Shown here one piece after another: positions 27,979 to 33,961 of a DNA stretch of 40,309 bases. The stretch comes from Patescibacteria group bacterium. GTDB taxonomy: Bacteria; Patescibacteriota; Patescibacteriia; Patescibacteriales; JAQTRU01. The translations under genes were made by a program, and so were the position numbers. Location: contig JAQTSG010000005.1 in the NCBI GenBank assembly GCA_028711415.1, forward strand, positions 1-40,309, in the 5' to 3' direction. Under the pieces are notes generated by a model. It was not told where the DNA came from. It saw nothing but the letters and a program-made list of their open reading frames with translations, and did not search any database. The first letter of the stretch is position 1; the number at the start of each line of letters is the position of its first letter.

Positions 27979-29727
27979 TTACTCCGATGCTGAAAAAACC
28001 GGCACCGGGGGCAGATTATTGAAGAGAACCGGAACGGAAACTGAACCGTCGTTGGTTTTCTTAACACCTGTCTGAGTAGAATCGGGTTTAGGCGCGGGTG
28101 TCGGAACAGTTGGGGAAACCGGTTCCGCGTCTTTGACCAGGGCCTTCACCTTGGCGACCTGGGAAAGGGGGTTAAAAACATATTCGTATTTCTGAATGTG
28201 TTTTTCCCTCTCTTTATCCGCTCCGGCGAACTTTGCTTCCTTAAAAGAAGCGGCTGCCGAATTAGATTCCGAAGGATTCTTTTTTGTATAATCCTCCAGA
28301 TTGGTGTATTCGGTAATATCGCCGTCCCCCTCCAGCACGTACATCGTGCCGGCTTTGCCGACCCTTACCTCCTCGCCGGTTTTGAAATTTACGTAACCGG
28401 TTTTAATGGCCCTCCGATGCGCTTCTGCCCCGATCCATTTCTTGAGAGAAGTGGAATCGGACAAGGTGCCGGTATAACCCCAGAAAACAGGGTTAAGCGC
28501 AATCTGCCTCATCAGGGGGTTTTCCACGCCGTCGCCATTACAGATGACGGCTCTTTTCGCATACTCGTCGTCCACGGGCAGAAGATGGAAAACCGCAATC
28601 GTCCATTTCTGGACAACTGTGGTATCTTGGGCCACGAGCGTGAACTTCTTGGCGCCATCCGAAAAGTCAAGCGTGTCGCCGAGGTCGGGAACCATTTTCC
28701 CGAAGTCCCCTTTCCAATCCGTAACTATCACGGAATTCAAAGGAACGTCCGGCGCTACTGCTAGCCGGACCGTATGGGCAACCGAATCAATTTCGGCTTC
28801 CTGGCCGTTCAAAACGAATTTGGTAAGATTAATCGTCTTGTCCGGCTTAGCAACTACCACGGTTATCTTCCACTCTTTGACGGTTTTGCCGTCTTCGGAA
28901 GTGACCGTGCAAATCGCCGTACCCGGAAAATCTCCCTTGAGCGTATAGGTTGCACCCAGGGACAACTCCATCTTGAAGAAATCTTCCTTTATCTGGCCGG
29001 GTTTGTAAACGTCATATATAGCCGCGAGGTGAACCTCGCGCTTCTCGGCGTTTACCTCGTTTTTCCCTGACGTATCTGCTATTTCCGAGAGCCAGCATTT
29101 CACGATATCGGCCCCGGTGTTCGCGGCAGCTTTGGTAACCGTGACGGTCCAGTCCTTGGTAGTTACCCCGTCCTGGGCCGTGACCGTGTAAGTCGCCGAC
29201 CCGCTAGAGAAGTCAACAACCGTTCCGGACGCCGGATTGATGGTCGCGCCCTCGGATATTACGAGGGCCGGAGCCATCTTAGTCAGGTCAGTGCTGTACA
29301 TAACCTCAACCGTAATTTTTCCGGCCGGGTCAATGTTCACCTTGGTCTGGCCACCGACCTGGAAATCCGTGATCTCGGCTTCCGTGTTCGGCGCCAGTCT
29401 GACGGTGACTGCCAGCTTATTGGCGATCTTCCCGTTCTCCGACGTAACCACGTAGGACTCGAACCCGTCGGATAAATCGACCGGGGTACCGGATGCCGGA
29501 GAAACAGTTGCTTTCGGCGAAACCACGATGTTCACAACCGCCTTGGTCAAATCCGTGCCGTAAGGCACTTCTACTTCGACCGAGCCGTTTTTGACGGTGG
29601 TCAAGTCCGCCTTGACGCCCGCGACTTCGAGCGCGGTGATTTCCGCCAGCTTGCTTTTGCAACCAGCAAAGCTGACGATAGCGAGAACAAACGCTATCAC
29701 GATAACAATGGGGTTCCACTTCTTCAT
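27979..29727 (-). CDS. DUF5018-like multi-repeat lipoprotein
   Basis: A 582-residue lipoprotein (signal 1-22, lipobox VSFAGC, Cys23) with about four tandem beta-sandwich repeats (about 28-110, 115-200, 203-295, 298-385). Repeats show the DUF5018-type pattern: a strand with a short I-x-x-F core, VEVPYGTDLTKA or VMYSTDLTKM, ATVSPASGT or ATINPASGT, VDLSDG or VDFSSG, then YTVTAQDG and W-x-V-T-V. The last 200 residues are unique and end in a Pro/Thr/Ser-rich tail. Such repeats are best known from Bacteroidetes surface lipoproteins. GAAAGGAG precedes the ATG. It follows the OmpA-like gene by 72 bases that hold an 8-pair hairpin. The role is probably structural or glycan-binding at the surface. Confidence 0.8.
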   Translation of the reverse strand: MKKWNPIVIVIAFVLAIVSFAGCKSKLAEITALEVAGVKADLTTVKNGSVEVEVPYGTDLTKAVVNIVVSPKATVSPASGTPVDLSDGFESYVVTSENGKIANKLAVTVRLAPNTEAEITDFQVGGQTKVNIDPAGKITVEVMYSTDLTKMAPALVISEGATINPASGTVVDFSSGSATYTVTAQDGVTTKDWTVTVTKAAANTGADIVKCWLSEIADTSGKNEVNAEKREVHLAAIYDVYKPGQIKEDFFKMELSLGATYTLKGDFPGTAICTVTSEDGKTVKEWKITVVVAKPDKTINLTKFVLNGQEAEIDSVAHTVRLAVAPDVPLNSVIVTDWKGDFGKMVPDLGDTLDFSDGAKKFTLVAQDTTVVQKWTIAVFHLLPVDDEYAKRAVICNGDGVENPLMRQIALNPVFWGYTGTLSDSTSLKKWIGAEAHRRAIKTGYVNFKTGEEVRVGKAGTMYVLEGDGDITEYTNLEDYTKKNPSESNSAAASFKEAKFAGADKEREKHIQKYEYVFNPLSQVAKVKALVKDAEPVSPTVPTPAPKPDSTQTGVKKTNDGSVSVPVLFNNLPPVPVFSASE

Positions 29728-29750
29728 TGCATTACTCCTTTCGGATTTGA

Positions 29751-29778
29751 GAGGGGCTAGTTTTTAGGCCAGCCCCTC
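29751..29778. promoter_or_regulatory. Hairpin between the OmpA-like and DUF5018-like genes
   Basis: GAGGGGCT (29751-29758) pairs with AGCCCCTC (29771-29778) around 12 bases. No T-run follows on the minus strand, so it may be a processing or regulatory hairpin and not a strong terminator. Confidence 0.5.
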
Positions 29779-29799
29779 CTTGAGTTGAATGTTTAACCA

Positions 29800-30669
29800 C
29801 TAAACTATTTTAGTAACCTTTTTCTGATCCAGGAGAAGGGTAACCTGTGATGCAAACTTATCGCCCTCAAGACATCGTTTCAAAGAATTAACGATATCTC
29901 TTTTGTGCGACATTTTGATGTTTTCCTTTTCGTCTCCCGTATTCGTGAAAGGTGAAATAAAAACTTCTTCCGTTTTATTTCCAATGGTTCTCCATTTACG
30001 CAAAACCTTGACCCGGAAATTTCCCTTGCTTGTTGTTTTTATTTCCAACTCCTCTACTTTTACATTCCAAGAGGTTTCCTCGGAAGCGGTCGGTTTTCTC
30101 CTGAGCTTCTTTAAAAGAATAACGGCCACCAAAGAAATGATCAGGAGAGATACTATAACTACCAAAACTCTCCGGAATGAACGTCCTGCAGCTTCCGCTT
30201 CCGCTTTATCTGCCGAATCTACCAAAGTTTTTTTGCTGGCAGACGCAGATAAAGAATCAAGCTTTGATTTAATCTCTGCGAAGTTTTTGTCAGGAGTGAT
30301 CTTTATAAATTTGTACTCCACGACTACCTGGCGGCTATTTTCTCCGTCTCCCTTTGGGACGACGTTGATTTTCGCCCCGGGAAATTCAGAAGCGAGCACG
30401 CCTTCAACCGCTTCAGCCCTATTTTTTGAGAGCTGGTCATTCTGCGCGGAGATACCGCGGTTGTCAGCTGAGCCAATTATGGTTATGACCAAATTGGTTG
30501 AACCCGGCTGCGCGTCTTTTATTTCCGCCACCAGAATCTTGACCTGCACTTCGATTTCGCCTTTGACCGCGAACTCGTCGGTTCCATAACCGGAGATTAA
30601 TCTTTCATCGGCCGCAATGTTGGCAACGATGGCCAACAGGATGAACATAACCAAACTAAACCGTTTCAT
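29800..30669 (-). CDS. OmpA-like domain protein with a central membrane segment
   Basis: This 289-residue protein has a signal peptide (1-20) and then an OmpA/MotB-type domain (about 22-128), with ITIIGSADNRGISAQNDQLSKNRAEAV matching the GHTDN...N..LS..RA.AV pattern used to bind peptidoglycan. A strong transmembrane segment follows at about 168-188 (VLVVIVSLLIISLVAVILL), and then a charged C-terminal domain of about 100 residues. The order places the OmpA-like domain outside and the C-terminal domain in the cytoplasm, unlike an outer-membrane OmpA. GGAGGTATTAC precedes the ATG. Upstream are three small tandem hairpins. It could link the cell wall to the membrane or sense wall state; that is inference. 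Confidence 0.8.
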   Translation of the reverse strand: MKRFSLVMFILLAIVANIAADERLISGYGTDEFAVKGEIEVQVKILVAEIKDAQPGSTNLVITIIGSADNRGISAQNDQLSKNRAEAVEGVLASEFPGAKINVVPKGDGENSRQVVVEYKFIKITPDKNFAEIKSKLDSLSASASKKTLVDSADKAEAEAAGRSFRRVLVVIVSLLIISLVAVILLKKLRRKPTASEETSWNVKVEELEIKTTSKGNFRVKVLRKWRTIGNKTEEVFISPFTNTGDEKENIKMSHKRDIVNSLKRCLEGDKFASQVTLLLDQKKVTKIV

Positions 30670-30681
30670 GTAATACCTCCT

Positions 30682-30746
30682 GCCCTATCGGGCGGTTTCA
30701 TGCCTTATCAGGCATGGGTTAAAAACTCCTTGCCCAGTCAGGCAAG
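30682..30746 (-). promoter_or_regulatory. Three tandem small hairpins in the leader of the OmpA-like gene
   Basis: GCCC-TATC-GGGC (30682-30693), CATGCCT-TATC-AGGCATG (30699-30716) and CTTGCC-CAGTCA-GGCAAG (30729-30746), plus-strand reading. Two have the same TATC (GATA on minus) cap as the array at 27798-27903. The last hairpin ends 13 bases before the start codon and touches the ribosome binding site, so it could affect translation. Confidence 0.6.
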
Positions 30747-30849
30747 TTTTATTCAGTTGTCAAAGATCCGGCCTTTATTATTTCTGCTCCGATTACGGGC
30801 AGCCCCGCCTTAAGCGGAGATATAATTTAGACCTTCAAACCTAGGCCGT

Positions 30850-31677
30850 TTAATTGCCCAAGTTTGACTGCCCAAAATTATTTTCGTCTTCTAAGGTTTC
30901 TAATTTGTCTTCTTCCAGGTTCCGGCCTTCATCTTCGTAAAAATTCGGGCTGAGGAAACGAGCGTATTCCTTTTTTTCTAAAATACTGCCGACGCTTTCC
31001 CAATTATTTTCTTCCTCCCCTCTTTCTGCTGTTCCACTTCCGTTTCCAGCCGAAAATTTATATTCTTCATCCGCGGAAAAAAGATAGATATAAATTAAAG
31101 ACAAAAAGAAACCGAGAATAACCGCGCCGATAAAATTTAAAATAACATTCGGCTTGACCGGCTTCCGCGAAGTTAACGGCTCATCAATGATTTTTACATT
31201 CACGTTATCTCCGTAGCCGTGATAAAGCCGGTGGCTGGCTTGCATGGAAAAAGCGATAGCGCGGGCAATCTGGTCGGCCTGAAGTTTATCCGGATGATAA
31301 ACCGCGACGGAAATTATGCCGGTATCGCTAATAGTTTTAGCCGCCACGGTTTTTTTCCATTCCTTCATCCGTTTCTCCGTGTCTTGGCCGAAATAATCTT
31401 TATTGATTTTAAAACCGGCTTTATCAACTTTTTCAAAAAATGAATTGGAATAAATCACTTTAGCTAAAATCCCGCTTAAGTATTCGTTTGATTTTGAAGC
31501 GACGTAGGGGTCCGTGTTAGCGCCAAAATTATGGATTACCAGCATCTTAAAGCTGGTTTCATATTTAAATGGCTGGGTAAAAGTAAAACCCGCCGCCAAT
31601 AGAACAAAAAGGATGACGATTATCATTATCGCCAACTTCCTTTTGAGAATTAAATTAAGAAAACTATCTAAATTCAT
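30850..31677 (-). CDS. Wzz/YveK-type chain-length regulator of polysaccharide export
   Basis: The family controls polysaccharide chain length with a periplasmic-type domain held between two membrane segments. The 275-residue product has segments at about 14-34 (KLAIMIIVILFVLLAAGFTF) and about 183-203, with the conserved P-x-x-PxxP-like SRKPVKPN just before the second, and a first-segment-proximal FKYETSFKMLV. The cytoplasmic tail (about 205-275) is Glu/Asp/Asn-rich; no kinase (BY-kinase Walker motifs) is fused or adjacent. Composition is AT-rich like the backbone, unlike the exported genes on both sides, and it has its own promoter. It fits the polysaccharide cluster at 16.6-23.4 kb. Confidence 0.85.
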   Translation of the reverse strand: MNLDSFLNLILKRKLAIMIIVILFVLLAAGFTFTQPFKYETSFKMLVIHNFGANTDPYVASKSNEYLSGILAKVIYSNSFFEKVDKAGFKINKDYFGQDTEKRMKEWKKTVAAKTISDTGIISVAVYHPDKLQADQIARAIAFSMQASHRLYHGYGDNVNVKIIDEPLTSRKPVKPNVILNFIGAVILGFFLSLIYIYLFSADEEYKFSAGNGSGTAERGEEENNWESVGSILEKKEYARFLSPNFYEDEGRNLEEDKLETLEDENNFGQSNLGN

Positions 31678-31727
31678 AAAAATTCTTTAAAAATAGGCCT
31701 TTTTTATTAATTAATATTTAACTTAAC

Positions 31728-31756
31728 ATAATAGCATATTTATTAAACTATGTCAA
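31728..31756 (-). promoter_or_regulatory. Promoter of the Wzz-like gene
   Basis: TTGACA (31756-31751), a 17-base spacer and TATTAT (31733-31728) on the minus strand, about 50 bases upstream of the start codon. Confidence 0.75.
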
Positions 31757-31773
31757 GGATAAAATAAAAATAA

Positions 31774-31805
31774 TAAAAAAGCCCGGGGTTTTATTAACCT
31801 CGGGC
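31774..31805 (-). terminator. Terminator of the type IX-like CTD protein gene
   Basis: GCCCGGGGTT (31781-31790) pairs with AACCTCGGGC (31796-31805) with one mismatch, and a T-run follows on the minus strand. Confidence 0.88.
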
Positions 31806-31829
31806 CTGTTTCATCGTTTTGCCGCTCTT

Positions 31830-32900
31830 TTACTTCAAAAGCGACATTTTTATCGTTTGGGAGAAATCTCCAGCTTTTACCGTGCAGAAATACACGCCGC
31901 TGGAGAATTTTTCCCCGTTCCAGGTAAGCGAGTAGCTACCGGCTTCCCGGAAACCATCGGTGATTACCTCCACCCTTTGCCCGGTTACATCTCGGATATC
32001 AACCATTATGTTTTCAGCTTTGGGAAGGGTAAAGTTGATACTGGTCGCCGGATTAAAGGGATTGGGATAATTTTGGAACAACCCAAAAACCTTCGGTCCT
32101 TCACTTTCAACCGCCACCACCTTGCCGCTGTCAACAGCGGTAACGGAGAAATTATATCCCCCTTTGCCATTGTTAATGGTATCGCTTTTATTGACAAGCT
32201 CATCCATAATGATACCGGGGAAAAACTTCCCGTTATCACTTACGCAATAAAAAACAACTTCCTCTTCTTTGGGAAAAACATAACCGCTGTCAGCTTGGCA
32301 GGAGAAAAAGCCGTTTTCCAACTTTCCTTTCTTCAGTTGCCAGGAAGTCGGTTCGCCGGCAAAACTTACGGACGTACCGCCGGCAAAAGAAACCATTTCC
32401 TCCGAGATAAATATCCGGCCGTTCCCGGCTCCGTAGTGAGTGGAGTCAAAGGACGTTGGCTTCAATTTATCAAACACGGGAAGAACGGAAAAATTGTAAC
32501 CAGTATAGTCGCTATTGCTTACCACGTCAGTATTGTTATTAGCGATCATGCCGAAAATATTACCCGGGAGGTACCAGTCGTTGCTGGTAAAGACATAGAA
32601 GATGACCTTCTGGCCTTTAGGGAAGATATATCCCTTTTCGGCCGAGCAGATAAAAAATCCGTCCTTCAGAATTCCCTCTTTCGGTTTCCAGCCAGTGGGG
32701 TCTCCGTTGAAAAACACCTTTGTACCCTCCGGCCCCTCGAAGTACAGACTGTCCGTTCGCACCATCATCAGCGACACGAACATCTCGTTGTCTTTGATGC
32801 CGTAATTCCATGGCTCAAAATAATGTTGTGCCGCGTCGATTACCGAAGAAAAAGTAACTATTACCGAAACAAAACTTAGGAAAGCAATAAGCCGTTTCAT
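31830..32900 (-). CDS. Exported protein with two (G)GYNF domains and a type IX-like C-terminal domain
   Basis: A 356-residue protein with a signal peptide (1-23). It carries two copies of a domain of about 110 residues (about 28-143 and 150-258), each running from a YG..D/N..(M/I)F start through FF.C.A..GY.FPK, a Tyr-rich strand, and ending TGYNFSVLPV or GGYNFSVTAV. The C-terminus (about 270-356) is a FlgD/type IX sorting-type beta domain: LFQNYPNPFNPATSINFTLP, then REAGSYSLTWNGEKFSSGVYF and FSQTIKMSLLK at the end. It has a strong promoter, an AGAGGAGG ribosome binding site and a terminator. The single-domain relative is at 24782-25219. In Bacteroidota such C-termini direct secretion and anchoring; whether that applies here is doubtful. 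Confidence 0.82.
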   Translation of the reverse strand: MKRLIAFLSFVSVIVTFSSVIDAAQHYFEPWNYGIKDNEMFVSLMMVRTDSLYFEGPEGTKVFFNGDPTGWKPKEGILKDGFFICSAEKGYIFPKGQKVIFYVFTSNDWYLPGNIFGMIANNNTDVVSNSDYTGYNFSVLPVFDKLKPTSFDSTHYGAGNGRIFISEEMVSFAGGTSVSFAGEPTSWQLKKGKLENGFFSCQADSGYVFPKEEEVVFYCVSDNGKFFPGIIMDELVNKSDTINNGKGGYNFSVTAVDSGKVVAVESEGPKVFGLFQNYPNPFNPATSINFTLPKAENIMVDIRDVTGQRVEVITDGFREAGSYSLTWNGEKFSSGVYFCTVKAGDFSQTIKMSLLK

Positions 32901-33007
32901 GGTAAATCCTCCTCTAGGGGAATGTTTGGGTTATTTTTTATTTCTTACCGGTTTACTTATCTCTTTATGTAAAGAACCGCTGAAGAATTTTAAAAGACTA
33001 ATAAATG

Positions 33008-33036
33008 ACAATACCATACCCGTGAACAGATGTCAA
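33008..33036 (-). promoter_or_regulatory. Promoter of the type IX-like CTD protein gene
   Basis: TTGACA (33036-33031), a 17-base spacer and TATTGT (33013-33008) on the minus strand, about 110 bases upstream of the start codon. Confidence 0.7.
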
Positions 33037-33048
33037 CCACGATCCAAA

Positions 33049-33126
33049 AAACAAAAAAACAAGAAAACAATAAAACGGAATACTTGGAAAAATAATTGCT
33101 TTATTGCCTTCTTGTTTTTTTTGCTT
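33049..33126. repeat. Word-type inverted repeat after the winged-helix gene
   Basis: Words AAACAAGAAAACAATAAA on the left are answered by TTTATTGCCTTCTTGTTTTT on the right. It uses the same CAAGAAAACAA words as the repeat at 39300-39382. It marks the end of the exported-protein block. Confidence 0.7.
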
Positions 33127-33164
33127 GCCCCTCGGAGCTTTGGCGTAGTGGGGCTTTCTTATTT

Positions 33165-33848
33165 CTAGCTTATCCCTATCTCGTCAACGACTATAATTTT
33201 ACTTCCTTCCAGAATGCTATAAAGAAAAACATCCGTAATATCTTTGCGGTATTTAAATTCTTTTGTATCCATCAAAGTATAGTTAATCTGCCGGCCCATT
33301 TCTCTTTCTAAATCTTTAACCGTTCTGGCCAGCCGGTTTTTATTTATCCGGCCGACAATAAGCATATCGGTCGGCGCCTGACGATTATTCATAAAAACGC
33401 CGGTTAAAATAAAGAGTTTCGGGCTGCCCAGTTTATTAAGCTTCTTAATAAAGTCTTTTTCATACAAAACCTGGGACTTAACGATTAAAGCTTTTATCTC
33501 CTCAAATAAAACAAAATTTCTATTGGCCTTATAATATTTCTTCTCGCCGCCGCTTAAATTCGCCACTTCAATTTTTTTCGGAACCACGTTTACTATTTCG
33601 CCCCGCAATAACTTTTCTAAATTCTTTCTTTCTTCAAAGGATTGCTCGCTAACCTTCTCCTCCCCTATCCCCGTATTAGAAATTAACAGGCCAAACTCTT
33701 CCAAATTTTCCAGCTCTCTCCGCACGGAATTAACCTGCAGTTTTAAATCGCGGGCCAGCTGCCTAATATAATACTTTTCTTCAGGATGAAGCAGAAATAA
33801 TTTTAAAATTTTTACCCTTGTATTGGAACCGAATAATTTCCCCAGCAT
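33165..33848 (-). CDS. Winged-helix regulator fused to a degenerate nucleotidyltransferase-like domain
   Basis: A 227-residue protein. The N-terminal winged helix (about 1-62) reads GSNTRVKILKLFLLHPEEKYYIRQLARDLKLQVNSVRRELENLEEFGLL, an ArsR/MarR-like DNA-binding domain. The C-terminal domain (about 115-227) resembles minimal nucleotidyltransferases: FILTGVFMNNRQAPTDMLIVGRI (about 146-168) stands where GS...R..SDIDL.V is expected, but the G-S pair and the second Asp are missing, so catalysis is unlikely and it may be a ligand- or nucleotide-sensing domain. It is divergent from the large membrane protein gene, and a 10-base inverted repeat brackets its own promoter. Confidence 0.75.
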   Translation of the reverse strand: MLGKLFGSNTRVKILKLFLLHPEEKYYIRQLARDLKLQVNSVRRELENLEEFGLLISNTGIGEEKVSEQSFEERKNLEKLLRGEIVNVVPKKIEVANLSGGEKKYYKANRNFVLFEEIKALIVKSQVLYEKDFIKKLNKLGSPKLFILTGVFMNNRQAPTDMLIVGRINKNRLARTVKDLEREMGRQINYTLMDTKEFKYRKDITDVFLYSILEGSKIIVVDEIGIS

Positions 33849-33852
33849 ATAT

Positions 33853-33904
33853 CTTATACCTTACTTAAATTATGAATTTATAGTATAATATAAAAAGGTA
33901 TAAG
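33853..33904. promoter_or_regulatory. Inverted repeat bracketing the winged-helix gene promoter
   Basis: CTTATACCTT (33853-33862) and its complement AAGGTATAAG (33895-33904) flank a promoter on the minus strand: TTGACT (33908-33903), 17 bases, TACTAT (33885-33880). One arm touches the -35 and the other lies just upstream of the start codon, a layout suited to autorepression with looping or cooperative binding. Confidence 0.5.
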
Positions 33905-33920
33905 TCAATATTCCAACGAG

Positions 33921-33952
33921 AATAACCAATAGTTTCTTGGTTATTGGTTATT
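33921..33952 (+). promoter_or_regulatory. Hairpin just upstream of the PP2C-like gene
   Basis: AATAACCAA (33921-33929) can pair with either of two overlapping copies of TTGGTTATT (33937-33945 or 33944-33952), ending nine bases before the ATG. Alternative pairing could expose or hide the start region. No clear Shine-Dalgarno sequence is seen. Confidence 0.4.
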
Positions 33953-33961
33953 TAGAGTTTT

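Noticed and set aside
29903-30589. A 228-codon open frame antisense to the OmpA-like gene, and similar ones within the DUF5018-like gene
   Set aside because: Composition is atypical, no motifs are seen, and the sense genes are clearly real.
31857-32879. A 340-codon open frame on the plus strand opposite the type IX-like CTD protein gene
   Set aside because: The minus-strand gene has a signal peptide, recognisable domains, a ribosome binding site and a terminator. The antisense frame shows no family resemblance and is explained as a shadow.
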